Assembly (NCBI GenBank): GCA_051657745.1
Contig: JBOFLG010000111.1
Span: forward strand, 1-64,000
Direction: 5' to 3'
Length of the DNA: 64,000 nt
From: JBOFLG01 sp051657745
Lineage (GTDB): Bacteria > Actinomycetota > Actinomycetes > Actinomycetales > Dermatophilaceae
The notes beneath the pieces were generated by a model. That model did no database searches. It had not been told where the DNA came from and saw only the letters and a list, made by a program, of their open reading frames with translations. The translations under genes and the position numbers were made by a program. Positions 32,900-42,496 of this stretch are shown one piece after another; the stretch's first letter is position 1; every line of letters starts with the position of its first letter.

Positions 32900-35800
32900 T
32901 CAGGCGGCTGGCTCGGCGCCCACCCGCACCTGCACAGTGCTCCCGGTGGCGGTCTTGACCACCACGGCCTGATGGCTGACCCGGTCCCGCAGGTCGGCGA
33001 CGTGGCTGACCACGCCGACCGAGCGGCCGCCCTCACGCAGCCCGTCGAGCACGGTGATCACTTGGTCCAGACTGGCGTCGTCGAGGCTGCCGAATCCCTC
33101 ATCAACGAACAACGTGCCGAGGTCGAGCCCCCCGGACTCCTCGCGTACGGCATCCGCGAGGCCGAGCGCGAGCGCGAGGGAGGCGACGAACGACTCACCT
33201 CCGGACAACGAGGCGGTCTCGCGCACCCGACCCGTCCACTGGTCGAGTACCTGGATGCCGAGCCCGGAGCGAGCGCCCCGCGCTGCCCGTGCATCGGTGT
33301 GCTCGAGGAGGTAGCGGCCTTCGCCCATCATCTGCAGTCGTTCGTTAGCCAGGACGACCACCTTCTCGAGCCGTGCCGCCAAGACGAACGCGGTGAGCCG
33401 CATCTTGAGGGTGTTGTCAGGGCTGGTGCCGGCAGCGACCTCGGCAATCTCGCGGACCTGGGCGTGTCGCTCCTCCAGGTGGTGGAGTCTGCGGCAGCCG
33501 GCGTCGAGGCGAGGTCGGAGGCGGTGAAGGACACCGAGTGCCCGGGTGAGCATCTCGCGCCGGGTTGCCGCCTCGACCGCCGCACGACGGGTCGAGCGGG
33601 CGAGCCGCTCGGCTTCGTCGAGGTGGGGCGGAGCAGCGGCGAGCGCGGTGACCACCTCGGGGTCGTCGAGCACTGCGGATGCGGTGACGCGCGCCTCGTC
33701 GTGCTCGGTGGTGAGCGCCCGGATTCGGGCCACGTCGACCGCGGAAAGCACGGCAGCCTCGGCCTCGTCGGGGTCGGTGAAACCAGCCGCGTCCATCGCT
33801 GCCGCGAGGTCGGCCTGGGCCGCGGCGGCCCGGCTGGCGGCGGCATCGGCATCGTCGGCCGCCCGGACGAGCAAGTCCAGGGCCGCGGCGGCATCCAGAT
33901 GCCGCGCTGGGTCGGCTGAGCCGCACAGGCAGGAGGCATGTCGCTTGGTCGCCTGCGCGGTGAGTCGAGCGGCCTCGGCGGCCTCGACGGTCAACTCGGC
34001 GACCACTGTGTCGAGGACCTCGGCCTCGGCCACCGCGCGGCCGCGTGCCGCGCGGTGGTGGTCGGCACGAGTGGTCAGCTGGCGGAGCTGCTCCTGCACC
34101 TCGGCCGAGCGGCGGGCCTGGTCGCGGGCGGCCACGAGCGCGGTGCTCGCGGCAGCGTGGTCACGCTCGACGGCGTCTCGTGCTGCGCCCCCGAGTGCCT
34201 GCCGACGAGCCTCCGCGGCTGAACCGGCGGCAGCGAGCCGGCTGTCGATCCGAGCGAGTTCAGCCCGAGCCGCATCGAGGGCCTGCTCGGCCTGGACGAT
34301 CTCCTCGGCCGACACGACATCGGTGGATCGCGCCGGCCGTGGATGCTCCGCCGACCCACAGACCGGGCAGGGCCGACCGGTGTCCAGACGTGCCGCGAGT
34401 TCGGCGGCCAAACCGTCGAGCCGCCGCTGGCGCAGCGCGATGAGTTCGGCTTGCCGGACCAGCACCGTGTCACCGCCGCGGAGGCGGAGCGGACCCAACG
34501 CCGACACGGTGGCGAAATCGTTGTCGAGGTCATCGAGCATCCGGAGCCGCTCCTGCTGACCTGCATGCGCGAGCTCCAGCCCGGGGATGCGCTCGCCGGC
34601 AGCAGTCACCAACTGCTGCTCGCGCAGTGCCCGGTCGACCTCGGGCGCCAGCCGGTCGACCTCGGTGCTGGCGGTCGCCACCGCCGCATGCGCTGCCTCC
34701 CGGCGCTGCATCGCGTCAGCCAGCCGCCCGGCTACTTCCTGGTGGGTTCGCGCCGCGGCAGTAAGCGCTCGCACCACCTCGTCGAGGTCGTGCACGCCGC
34801 GGGCGAGCGAACCCGGAGCAGCCCCGCCGAGGTCAACGCCGAGGATGTCGAGCCGAGCGTGCTGGGTCGCCACCGCAGAGGCTCGTCCTGCGGCGTCATG
34901 TGCGGCGCGGCGCACGGCGTCGAGATGGCCGGTGAGCGTGGCTGCCCGAGCGGCAGCGTCCAGGGCCGCCAGCCGGCGCAGGTGCTCGGCCTCACCGGCG
35001 TCGAGCTCAGCCAGCCGCATCACCGACCGCTCCGCACGGCGCCGAAGGTCGACCAGCCTGGTGGCCTCGACCAGTGCGTCGTGCGCGAGCCGATCCGCCC
35101 CGTCGGCGGCGTCCAACTCGACGAGGCTGCCCGCCAGCCGGGCGTCGAGCATCCCGACGATCTCGCCGACGCGACCAGGGACGTCGCCGACGCTGAGCTC
35201 AGACAGGGCCGGGCCGTCGAGATCGGTGGGCTCGTCGTCAGCAGCGAGATCGGCGAGGACGTCCTCGATGCGCGCCAGGTCGGCCGCTAACGCTGAGCGG
35301 GCCTGTTCGGCGCCGACCGCGGCGTCTCGCCGGGCATCGGTGAGCCACTGCTCGACGGCGGCGAACTCGCTCACGTCGAAGAGGTTCTCGAGCACGATGC
35401 GGCGCTCGTCGGGAGTCGCCCGCAGAAACGCAGCGAACTCGCCCTGAGGCAGGAGCACCACTTGGGCGAACTGCCGCAGGCCCATCCCGAGCAGGTCGTC
35501 GACAACCAGGGCGATCTCGTCGTGGCGGGTGCTGATCGGCGACCAGTGGCCTGACCGGCGCTCCTCGAGCAGCGCCGCCGGCTGGACTCGGCGGGTTCCG
35601 TCGCCGCGGCGCTTCGGGCGCTGCCACTCCGGGGACCGGGTGAATCGCAGCCGTCGGCCCCCCAGGGTGAGGTCGAGCCGCACCTGAGGAGCCTGATCGG
35701 GCGCGGCATGGTCACTGCGCAAACCACGACGCGAGCGGGCACCGGGCACGTCCGCGTACACGGCGAAGCACACGGCATCCAAGAGGCTGGTCTTGCCTGA

Positions 35801-35914
35801 TCCCGTGGGCCCGTGCACGAGGAAGAGCCCGGCGGCGGACAGCGCGTCGAGGTCGACGGTGACGCGCTCGGCGAACGGGCCGAATGCCTCGACCTCGAGT
35901 CGGTGCAGCCTCAT
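32900..35914 (-). CDS. sbcC: Exonuclease subunit SbcC
   Basis: SbcC is the SMC-like ATPase of the SbcCD (Mre11-Rad50 type) nuclease that opens hairpins and double-strand ends. The 1004 residues show Walker A in HGPTGSGKTSLLDAVCF (about 32-48), long coiled coils, the zinc-hook CPVC (C516, C519), then the ABC signature LSGGESFVASLALALGLAD and Walker B in TLFVDEGFGSLDDASLDQVI. The ATG at 35914 overlaps the sbcD stop; an open frame to 36400 lies inside sbcD. It is the typical sbcD-sbcC order. Confidence 0.95.
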   Translation of the reverse strand: MRLHRLEVEAFGPFAERVTVDLDALSAAGLFLVHGPTGSGKTSLLDAVCFAVYADVPGARSRRGLRSDHAAPDQAPQVRLDLTLGGRRLRFTRSPEWQRPKRRGDGTRRVQPAALLEERRSGHWSPISTRHDEIALVVDDLLGMGLRQFAQVVLLPQGEFAAFLRATPDERRIVLENLFDVSEFAAVEQWLTDARRDAAVGAEQARSALAADLARIEDVLADLAADDEPTDLDGPALSELSVGDVPGRVGEIVGMLDARLAGSLVELDAADGADRLAHDALVEATRLVDLRRRAERSVMRLAELDAGEAEHLRRLAALDAAARAATLTGHLDAVRRAAHDAAGRASAVATQHARLDILGVDLGGAAPGSLARGVHDLDEVVRALTAAARTHQEVAGRLADAMQRREAAHAAVATASTEVDRLAPEVDRALREQQLVTAAGERIPGLELAHAGQQERLRMLDDLDNDFATVSALGPLRLRGGDTVLVRQAELIALRQRRLDGLAAELAARLDTGRPCPVCGSAEHPRPARSTDVVSAEEIVQAEQALDAARAELARIDSRLAAAGSAAEARRQALGGAARDAVERDHAAASTALVAARDQARRSAEVQEQLRQLTTRADHHRAARGRAVAEAEVLDTVVAELTVEAAEAARLTAQATKRHASCLCGSADPARHLDAAAALDLLVRAADDADAAASRAAAAQADLAAAMDAAGFTDPDEAEAAVLSAVDVARIRALTTEHDEARVTASAVLDDPEVVTALAAAPPHLDEAERLARSTRRAAVEAATRREMLTRALGVLHRLRPRLDAGCRRLHHLEERHAQVREIAEVAAGTSPDNTLKMRLTAFVLAARLEKVVVLANERLQMMGEGRYLLEHTDARAARGARSGLGIQVLDQWTGRVRETASLSGGESFVASLALALGLADAVREESGGLDLGTLFVDEGFGSLDDASLDQVITVLDGLREGGRSVGVVSHVADLRDRVSHQAVVVKTATGSTVQVRVGAEPAA

Positions 35915-37098
35915 GCAGCTCCCGGCTCCGCGCGGCCGCCGGGAGCCTGGCGGGCCACCCCCTCGTCGGCGCGATGCCCGCGCGCCAGCCGCGCTGCCTC
36001 GACGGCCTCCGCGAGCAGTACCTGCTCGTCCGGCTGCGCCCCCCGGCCACCGCGGACGTGGGCGAGAAAGTCGCAACAGACCTCGACCTCCGTGCGAGCG
36101 GCGACCCGGGCGGCATAGGTTCGGTGCTCCACCACCGCGCCGTCGGGGTCGAAGCGGACCTCGAGAGTGTGCGGAAAACGGCGGCGGAGCTGATCGATTG
36201 CGCCGAGCGGCCGCACCGGGTCGGTCAGCGTCACCTGGCACCAGGCCCGCTCGGCCGTGGCGTGCAGCGGATCGGCCAGCAGGTCCTCGATGCGACCGCG
36301 AAGTACCGACAGAGAGCGCGCGACCGGGGCATCGATCTCCTGGACCTGCGGCTCCGGCCCAGCGAGATCGACGAGCAGGCTGCCCTTGCGATGCCGCCAC
36401 TCGCCGAACGACATCGCGATCGGAGAACCGCTGTACCGCACTCGGTCACCCACCCGTTGCCGTCCGTGCAGATGACCGAGTGCGGTGTAGTCGACGCCAT
36501 CGAACACGGTGGGCGGCACGGCCGCCACCCCGCCGACGGCGATATCCCGCTCGGAGTCGCTGGTCGCGCCGCCGGTAACGAAGGCATGCGCCATTACCAC
36601 CGAGCTGGCCGCATGCCTGGCCGCATCGGCGCGAACTCGCGTCATCGCCGCGCGCAGGACGCTGGCATGCGTAGTTTCGGTCGACCCGAGCGGCTCGGCC
36701 GCCAGGGCTGGTTCCAGGTAGGGGATCGGATAGATCGCGAGGTCTCCCACCCGCACCGGTCGGCCGATATCCGAGATCGACGTCCGAATGTGCAGCCCGG
36801 CCTGCTCCAGGATCCCGGCCGCGAACCCCAGCCGGATCGCAGAGTCGTGGTTGCCGCTCGAGAGCACCACCTGCGCACCGGCGTCGATGATCCGCTCAAC
36901 GGCATCCGAAAGCAGCGCTACCGTCTCGGGTGCAGGCATCGCCCGGTCGTAGACATCTCCGCTCACAAGCACCACATCGACGGACTCGGCACCGACGACG
37001 TCGATGAGATGGTCCACGAAGCCGGCCTGGGTGTCGAGCAGGCCCACCTGGTGGAACGAACGACCAAGGTGCCAGTCGGAGGTATGAAGGATCCGCAC
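35911..37098 (-). CDS. sbcD: Exonuclease subunit SbcD
   Basis: SbcD is the Mre11-type manganese nuclease partner of SbcC. The 395 residues start VRILHTSDWHLGRSFHQ, with the metal ligands in TSDWHLG, LVSGDVYDRA, LSSGNHDSA, AHAFV and LGHLHG. The C-terminal part binds SbcC. GTG 37098 begins the conserved fold and has a leaderless -10 (TACCGT plus 7 bases); the frame open to 37143 adds an unrelated stretch. Confidence 0.94.
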   Translation of the reverse strand: MRILHTSDWHLGRSFHQVGLLDTQAGFVDHLIDVVGAESVDVVLVSGDVYDRAMPAPETVALLSDAVERIIDAGAQVVLSSGNHDSAIRLGFAAGILEQAGLHIRTSISDIGRPVRVGDLAIYPIPYLEPALAAEPLGSTETTHASVLRAAMTRVRADAARHAASSVVMAHAFVTGGATSDSERDIAVGGVAAVPPTVFDGVDYTALGHLHGRQRVGDRVRYSGSPIAMSFGEWRHRKGSLLVDLAGPEPQVQEIDAPVARSLSVLRGRIEDLLADPLHATAERAWCQVTLTDPVRPLGAIDQLRRRFPHTLEVRFDPDGAVVEHRTYAARVAARTEVEVCCDFLAHVRGGRGAQPDEQVLLAEAVEAARLARGHRADEGVARQAPGGRAEPGAA

Positions 37099-37105
37099 GC
37101 GGCCA

Positions 37106-37111
37106 ACGGTA
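37106..37111 (-). promoter_or_regulatory. Leaderless -10 element of sbcD
   Basis: On the minus strand TACCGT is followed by 7 bases and GTG at 37098, with no Shine-Dalgarno sequence. Confidence 0.6.
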
Positions 37112-37231
37112 GAAGAGGCACCCGACACCGCCCGGTTCCGCAACGCGGGACAACGTCATCCACATCGAGTCCGGTTGGGCGCCGACGCCACCGCCGACCG
37201 CGGCACCAGTGCCCGGCGCCAGATGGCCTGG

Positions 37232-37855
37232 TCAGCCGGCCGAGGGCCTGGACGGCGAGATGTTCCAGGTGCGGATGACGGGAATGTCGTGTTCCTCGTC
37301 GAGCACGCACAGCGTGGCTGGCGCGAGCACGAGGTGACTGCCGAATCGGGCTTCCTGGCGGAGGTAGGTGGCGGCGAGTATGCGCAACAGGTGCCCGTGG
37401 GCCACCAGGACCACGTCGCCGCGCCCGCGATCAGCCTCGATCCGAGCCAGCACCCGGGAGGCTCGCGCGGCCACGTCCTCGACCGTCTCACCGGGGGAAT
37501 CGCCCGGCACGACGCCGTCGTCGAACACCGTCCAGCCAGGGTCGCCGAGCGACTCGCGGATCTCCGCCGTGGTCATCCCCTCGTAGCCGCCGTAGTCCCA
37601 CTCCACGAGGTCGGGGTCGAGGTCGGCATCGAGGCCCGCGGCCTCCGCCGTACGCAGCGCGCGCACGAGCGGCGACGACAGAACCCGGACCACGGTGAAC
37701 GAGGCGAGCGATGCGGTGAGGGAACGCGCCTGGGCTTGACCCGCCGGGGTCAGTGGCACGTCGGTGAGTCCGGTGTGTCGGCCGGTGGCCGACCACTCCG
37801 TCTCGCCGTGACGCAGCAACACGATGCGCCCACGGGTGCCAGCACGGGACGACAT
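37232..37855 (-). CDS. Histidine phosphatase family protein (acid phosphatase-like)
   Basis: The 207 residues carry the phosphohistidine motif LLRHGETEW (RHG, residues about 15-17), SSPLVRALRTAEAAGL, the acid/base region VEWDYGGYEGMTTAEI and the second histidine in VVLVAHGHLLRILAATYL. These place it in the phosphoglycerate mutase/acid phosphatase superfamily. Substrate is unknown. ATG 37855 is chosen; the open frame to 38341 overlaps the divergent DUF1697 gene. A degenerate leaderless -10 (CACAGT plus 6 bases) may precede it. Confidence 0.85.
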   Translation of the reverse strand: MSSRAGTRGRIVLLRHGETEWSATGRHTGLTDVPLTPAGQAQARSLTASLASFTVVRVLSSPLVRALRTAEAAGLDADLDPDLVEWDYGGYEGMTTAEIRESLGDPGWTVFDDGVVPGDSPGETVEDVAARASRVLARIEADRGRGDVVLVAHGHLLRILAATYLRQEARFGSHLVLAPATLCVLDEEHDIPVIRTWNISPSRPSAG

Positions 37856-37930
37856 GCCTCCACTGTGACAGGTCGACCTCGGGGATGGGTGGATGCCCGT
37901 GGGACCGCACAGCCCGGAGGCGGTGGCAGG

Positions 37931-38482
37931 ATGAGGCCCGTGCCGGTCTATGTGGCCTTTCTTCGGGCGGTCAACGTGCGCGGTCGCTATGTGCGAATGG
38001 CCGGCCTCCGCGCCGCCCTGGAGAGTGCTGGGTTCGGCGAGGTCGAGAGCTACATCCAGTCCGGCAACGTCAGGGTCCGCAGCCGTCGTCGCTCGACCGG
38101 TGTGGTCGCGGCCGAGTTGTCCGCGGCGCTGGGGGAGTGGGCCGGGTTCGACATCCCGGCGATGGTGCGCACCCCGAGCGAGCTCACCGAGGTCGCGGCC
38201 ACGGTCGCGGGAACTCCAGCCCTGCTCCAGCCTGCCGGCCGGAGGTACGTCGCGTTTGCCGGGGGTGTGCTTTCTCCGGACGCTGTTGCCACCCTGGAGT
38301 CCTGGTCGGTCCCGGGGGAGCGGGCCAGGAGCCTCGGCCAAGAGGTGCTGTGCGAGTTCAGGGCCGGCATGCAGGGCCTGACCCTGAGCGGTACCCGGCT
38401 GGAGCGGATCGCCGGGGTTCCGACCACGTGGCGCGACATCACCGTGGTGCGCGCCCTCGCCGAGAGATGGGGAACTGGATGA
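37931..38482 (+). CDS. DUF1697 family protein
   Basis: The 183-residue protein begins VPVYVAFLRAVNVRGRYVRMAGLRAALESAGFGEVESYIQSGNVRV, the hallmark N-terminus of DUF1697, and ends with ERIAGVPTTWRDITVVRALAE, close to the family's usual TxRNxxTV ending. The family function is unknown. ATG 37931 is preferred, with GTG 37940 an alternative. The stop overlaps the OsmC start (ATGA), so the two genes are cotranscribed. It is divergent from the histidine phosphatase. Confidence 0.85.
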   Translation: MRPVPVYVAFLRAVNVRGRYVRMAGLRAALESAGFGEVESYIQSGNVRVRSRRRSTGVVAAELSAALGEWAGFDIPAMVRTPSELTEVAATVAGTPALLQPAGRRYVAFAGGVLSPDAVATLESWSVPGERARSLGQEVLCEFRAGMQGLTLSGTRLERIAGVPTTWRDITVVRALAERWGTG

Positions 38483-38928
38483 CGACCCAGCAGCACGAGA
38501 CCGGGGGCACCGGGACCGGCCGCCGGGAGGTGCGGATGACGCGCACCTCGCGAGGCGAGTTCGACGTCACCAACCAGCGGGGCGGCATCCTGCACCTCGG
38601 GTCGGGCGAGGACGTCTCGTTCACCCCGGTCGAGCTGTTGCTGGCCGCGATCGCCGGTTGCAGTGCGGTCGATGTCGACTTCATCACCGCCAAACGAGCC
38701 GAGCCGGACACGTTCGAGGTCACCTCCTCGGGCATCAAGACCCGCGACGAGGATGGCAACCACCTCACCGACATCGAGGTCACGTTCACGGTGCGGTTCC
38801 CAGGCGGGGCCGATGGTGACCGGGCCCGCGAGATGGCGCCCCGGGCCATCCAGATGTCACATGACCGGCTCTGCACGGTCTCGCGGACTGTCACCCTCGG
38901 CACGCCGATCGCCATGCGAGAGAACTGA
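38479..38928 (+). CDS. OsmC family protein
   Basis: The 149-residue OsmC/Ohr-type protein contains FTPVELLLAAIAGCSAVDVDFITAKRAEPDTFEV with one of the two redox-active positions, and a second conserved segment near SHDRLCTVSRTVTLGTP. OsmC-like enzymes reduce organic peroxides through two cysteines; here C in AGCSAVD and C in RLCTVS are both present. ATG 38479 overlaps the upstream stop; ATG 38467 is an alternative. Confidence 0.85.
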   Translation: MTTQQHETGGTGTGRREVRMTRTSRGEFDVTNQRGGILHLGSGEDVSFTPVELLLAAIAGCSAVDVDFITAKRAEPDTFEVTSSGIKTRDEDGNHLTDIEVTFTVRFPGGADGDRAREMAPRAIQMSHDRLCTVSRTVTLGTPIAMREN

Positions 38929-38988
38929 TCACGTGGTGGAGACCACTCTCGGGCCTCCCTGTCGGCGTTCTGCGGCGGGTTCACGCCG

Positions 38989-38994
38989 TACCGT
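38989..38994 (+). promoter_or_regulatory. Leaderless -10 element of the Sua5-like gene
   Basis: TACCGT is followed by 6 bases and GTG at 39001, with no Shine-Dalgarno sequence. Confidence 0.6.
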
Positions 38995-39000
38995 AGGCCG

Positions 39001-39621
39001 GTGGCCCGCTACCTTGACGTGCACCCGGTTGATCCGCAGCCCCGAGCGATTGCGCACGCGGTCGCCTCGCTCCGTGCGGGTGGCCTGATCGCTTACCCCA
39101 CCGACTCCGGGTACGCCCTCGGCGCGCTGATGGGCGAACGGGATGCCCGAGACCGTATCCGCGCGATCCGGGACCTGGATGCGCGCCATCACTTCACACT
39201 GGTCTGCCGTGACTTCGCCCAGCTCGGTCAGCTGGTGCATATCGACAACCATGTGTTCCGAGCGATCCGGGCGGTGACGCCGGGGCAGTTCACGTTCATC
39301 CTCCCGGCGACCGGCGAGGTGCCACGGCGACTGCTGCATCCCCGCAAGCACACGGTCGGAGTTCGGATCCCGGATCATCCAGTCGTGCGGGCGTTGCTCA
39401 CCGAGCTCGGCGAGCCGCTGCTCTCCTCGACCCTGATCCTGCCCGACGCCGACCGTCCGATGACCGACGGCTGGGCGGTGAAGGACACCCTCGACTCGGT
39501 CATCGACACCGTGCTCGACTCCGGCGAGGTACCCGCCGAGCCGACCACCGTGGTGGACTGGACCTCTGGGGCCCCGGAGGTGGTCCGGGTCGGAGCCGGG
39601 GACCCGACGCGGTTCGCGTGA
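39001..39621 (+). CDS. Sua5/YciO/YrdC-type protein
   Basis: The 206 residues contain the YrdC-fold signature: AVASLRAGGLIAYPTDSGYALGALMGERDARDRIRAIRDLDARHHFTLVCRDFAQLG, and VTPGQFTFILPATGEVPRRLLHPRKHTVGVRIPDHP. Sua5/TsaC proteins make threonylcarbamoyl-AMP for tRNA t6A; the YciO branch shares the fold but may differ in function. The LDARHHFTLVCRD and KHTVGVRIP pattern is closer to YciO, so the exact activity is left open. It is convergent with rlmC, 9 bases away. Confidence 0.85.
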   Translation: MARYLDVHPVDPQPRAIAHAVASLRAGGLIAYPTDSGYALGALMGERDARDRIRAIRDLDARHHFTLVCRDFAQLGQLVHIDNHVFRAIRAVTPGQFTFILPATGEVPRRLLHPRKHTVGVRIPDHPVVRALLTELGEPLLSSTLILPDADRPMTDGWAVKDTLDSVIDTVLDSGEVPAEPTTVVDWTSGAPEVVRVGAGDPTRFA

Positions 39622-39630
39622 GCTGTCCGG

Positions 39631-40761
39631 TCATCGTCGGCCGAGGAGCAGCGCAACCTCCACATGGTGTGACTGCGGAAACATGTCGACCACGCGGCCG
39701 CGCTCCGGACGCCACGACGGCATCCGGGCGAGGTCTCGGGCCAAGGTGTCGATGGCGCAGCTGGAGTAGATGAGGTGACGCGCCGCTGAGCCGTCGAGCC
39801 GGGCCGCGAGGTCTGGTCCCAGACCTCGCCGCGGCGGATTCACCACGACAACGTCCGGATCGGGTGCTCGGACCGGCGCAGTCGCATCCCCGGCGACAAA
39901 CGCGACCGCTCCGGCCAGCGCCGGCGGCATCCGGCGGGCTGCCACGGTGGCGGCATGAATGGCCTCGGCGGAGGACTCGACTCCGACGACCTGCCGCCCG
40001 GGCGCCGCGAGGTGCAGCGCGAATCCTCCGACGCCGCAGTACAGGTCATGCACCACGCCGGCATCGACATCCTCGGCCCACTCGCGCGCCTGCTGGTAGA
40101 GCGCCGCCGCGACCCGGGTGTTGGTCTGGAAGAACGATCGCGGGCCGAGCAGCAACGTGACCTCCGGCATCGGCATCGGCAGCAGCGACTCCGCCGACAC
40201 CACCACTTCGACGTCGCCGTCGAGGACCGCCTTGTGCTCCGGCAGCACCGTGGTGCTGACCACCCGGGCCGACGGAACCAACTCGCGCAGTGCCGTCAGG
40301 TGGCTCCGGACCAGGTCGGCCGCGGCCGGAGTGCGCACCACGAAACGCACCAGCTGCTCACCACCGGGGGAGTGCGTCACGATGACGTGCTTGAGGTCGC
40401 CGCGCCGGGCCGGCACGTCATACGGTGCGATCCTCAGGTCTGCGACGAAGCGGTGCAGCGGGTCGAACGTTGCCGCCAACCCTGGCTCGTAGAGCCCGCA
40501 GCGGCGCAGGTCGACGCCGTGTCCACGCGTGTCGAGGATGCCGAACGTCGGCCGTCCGCGCCGGCCGCCCACCACCAGCTTGGCCTTGTTGCGGAAGCCC
40601 GATTCCGGCGAGGTCACGGGCTCGAGCCAGACCGTGGACGCGGCGAAGGGCGCGAGAGTTGACCTCACCCGGGCGACCTTTGCGGCGAGTTGGTCGCGGT
40701 ATGGGTGGCCCATTAGCGTGCACGACCGGCACCGGCCCGTGTCGAAGTAGGCGCACTGCAC
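39631..40761 (-). CDS. rlmC: 23S rRNA (uracil-5-)-methyltransferase RlmC-like
   Basis: This is a SAM-dependent m5U methyltransferase of the TrmA/RlmC/RlmD family. The 376 residues begin VQCAYFDTGRCRSC, holding the iron-sulfur cysteines, with the fourth in RRCGLYE; there is no TRAM domain, which favours RlmC. The SAM motif is DLYCGVGGFALHLA, and the catalytic motifs are VVVNPPRRGLG and IYSSCAIDTLARDL. GTG 40761 gives the E. coli RlmC length and has a leaderless -10 element. Confidence 0.92.
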   Translation of the reverse strand: MQCAYFDTGRCRSCTLMGHPYRDQLAAKVARVRSTLAPFAASTVWLEPVTSPESGFRNKAKLVVGGRRGRPTFGILDTRGHGVDLRRCGLYEPGLAATFDPLHRFVADLRIAPYDVPARRGDLKHVIVTHSPGGEQLVRFVVRTPAAADLVRSHLTALRELVPSARVVSTTVLPEHKAVLDGDVEVVVSAESLLPMPMPEVTLLLGPRSFFQTNTRVAAALYQQAREWAEDVDAGVVHDLYCGVGGFALHLAAPGRQVVGVESSAEAIHAATVAARRMPPALAGAVAFVAGDATAPVRAPDPDVVVVNPPRRGLGPDLAARLDGSAARHLIYSSCAIDTLARDLARMPSWRPERGRVVDMFPQSHHVEVALLLGRR

Positions 40762-40767
40762 AGTGCG

Positions 40768-40773
40768 AGCGTA
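40768..40773 (-). promoter_or_regulatory. Leaderless -10 element of rlmC
   Basis: On the minus strand TACGCT is followed by 6 bases and GTG at 40761, with no Shine-Dalgarno sequence. Confidence 0.6.
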
Positions 40774-40941
40774 GGCGGGTCCACCGTGCCGTGCGCCTAC
40801 CGGCACGGCGAGCGCGCCTGGCAGACATCACGCCATGCGGAGGCCGACCCGTCAGGCGCTGCGCGGCGGCGAGGTCCGGTGGTCGTGGCGATAGGCGAGT
40901 GCCGCAACGCCTAACACGGTATCGGTCGCTCGGTCCGATCG

Positions 40942-40971
40942 TTGCCACAGCATTTCGAAGCCCGATAGCGT
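40942..40971 (+). promoter_or_regulatory. Predicted promoter of the aminotransferase gene
   Basis: TTGCCA (40942-40947) and TAGCGT (40966-40971) are 18 bp apart in the 298-bp gap after rlmC. The resulting leader of about 80 bases contains a hairpin CCCCAC/GTGGGG (41030-41045, loop CTCG) immediately upstream of the GAGGGGA ribosome site, which could modulate translation. Confidence 0.5.
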
Positions 40972-41059
40972 GTACACACTTCCGATCCGTGGTGCTGTCC
41001 GGCACCCGGCGACTTCGCCCGACGACCATCCCCACCTCGGTGGGGGAGGGGACGCTCCG

Positions 41060-42496
41060 ATGAGCCACGATGTACCCACCACCGCACCGACGACTGCCGC
41101 GGTGCGTCCCGGCCACGACCCAGGCACCTACCGCCGCCTCCCCGCCTCCTCCCGACCAGTCGACCCGGCCACCGTCAACCGGCTGCTCGCCGCGGAGTGG
41201 GAGCGGTTTCAGGCGTGGTCGGGCGCCTCGGGGGAGCACAACGTCCGGGCCAGCCGTACCCTGCCGCTCGGGGTGACGAGTTCGTTCCAGCATTGGGACC
41301 CGTATCCGGTATCGGTGGCGTCGGCCCGTGGGGCGTGGCTCACCGACGTCGGCGGCAACCGGTTGCTCGACCTGTCGATGGGTTTCGGGGCGATGCTTGT
41401 CGGGCACCTGCACCCGGCGGTGGTGCAGCGGGTCACCGAGGCGCTCACGGATATCGGCACGTTGTTCGTCACGCCGTCGCCCCAGGCCACCGACATGAGC
41501 GAGCGGTTCTGTGACCGGTTCCAGATCGACATGCTCCGGTTCACCAACTCCGGCACCGAGTCGCTGATGTACGCCATCCGATGCGCCCGGGCGTACACCG
41601 GTCGCAAGGCGATCGTGAAGGTCGAGGGCGGGTACCACGGGGGCTATGACGGGCTGTCGGTGTCGGTCAAGCCCGACCTTGCTGACATCGGCCCGGCGGA
41701 CGCCCCGATTGCCGACGTACCGTTCGACGCCGAGCCGGGCACCGTGCACGTCGTTGCCTACAACGACCTCGGCCAGTTGCGCCGGGTACTCGCCGAGCAC
41801 GGGAGCGAGATCGCGGCCTTCGTGATCGAGCCGGTGATCGAGAACCTCTCGATCATCGTGCCGGATGACGGGTACCTGGCCGGGGTGCGGGAGGCGTGCG
41901 ACGAGCACGGGGTGGTGCTGATCTTCGACGAGGTGAAGACCGGCCTGACCGCCGGCCCAGCCGGAGCTGCGCAGCGGCTCGGGGTCCGCCCGGACCTCAT
42001 CACCCTGGCCAAGTCCATCGGCGGTGGCCTTCCACTTGCCGCGTTCGGCGGTCGACGCGAGGTCATGGAGGTCGTCGTCGACGGCCGGATGGCGCACTTC
42101 GGCACGTATAACGGCAACCCGCTGGTGATGGCCGCGGCGCGGGCGGTCGACGAGATCTGCACGGCTGAGGCGCTCGACGCCGCCGAGGCGGTCAACGTCC
42201 GGGCGCTCGACGCCATCGACGCGGTCATTGACGAGTACGAGCTTCCCGCCCATACGGTCGGTCTCGGGGTCAAGGGCTGCGTCACCTGGTCGACCACCCC
42301 GGTGCGTAACTACCGCGATTACAAGGCCACCGACTTCGGTCTCGCCGAGCTGTCCTGGCTATGGGGCGTCAACCGCGGTGTGCTGACCCCGCCTGGGCTC
42401 GATGAGCAATGGTTGGTGTCGCTCGCACACACCGACGCCGACATGACGGTGCTGGTCGACGACGTCCGCTCGCTCGCTCAGGCGCTGCGCGCCTGA
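41060..42496 (+). CDS. Class III PLP aminotransferase (glutamate-1-semialdehyde aminomutase-like)
   Basis: The 478 residues show the fold-type I class III pattern: LLDLSMGFGAMLVGHLHPAVVQ, RFTNSGTESLMYAIRCARAYTGRKAIVKVEGGYHGGYDGL, IFDEVKTGLTAG and the PLP lysine in ITLAKSIGGGLPLAAFGGRREVM. These are closest to the glutamate-1-semialdehyde 2,1-aminomutase branch, but there are no haem genes nearby and the N-terminal 75 residues differ, so a related aminotransferase for a small metabolite is more likely. ATG 41060 has a GGAGGGGA site. It faces an ATP-grasp ligase downstream. Confidence 0.8.
   Translation: MSHDVPTTAPTTAAVRPGHDPGTYRRLPASSRPVDPATVNRLLAAEWERFQAWSGASGEHNVRASRTLPLGVTSSFQHWDPYPVSVASARGAWLTDVGGNRLLDLSMGFGAMLVGHLHPAVVQRVTEALTDIGTLFVTPSPQATDMSERFCDRFQIDMLRFTNSGTESLMYAIRCARAYTGRKAIVKVEGGYHGGYDGLSVSVKPDLADIGPADAPIADVPFDAEPGTVHVVAYNDLGQLRRVLAEHGSEIAAFVIEPVIENLSIIVPDDGYLAGVREACDEHGVVLIFDEVKTGLTAGPAGAAQRLGVRPDLITLAKSIGGGLPLAAFGGRREVMEVVVDGRMAHFGTYNGNPLVMAAARAVDEICTAEALDAAEAVNVRALDAIDAVIDEYELPAHTVGLGVKGCVTWSTTPVRNYRDYKATDFGLAELSWLWGVNRGVLTPPGLDEQWLVSLAHTDADMTVLVDDVRSLAQALRA

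Noticed and set aside
40418..42253. 611-codon minus-strand frame across the rlmC/aminotransferase region
   Set aside because: It is antisense to the aminotransferase and out of frame with rlmC, with no recognisable domain.
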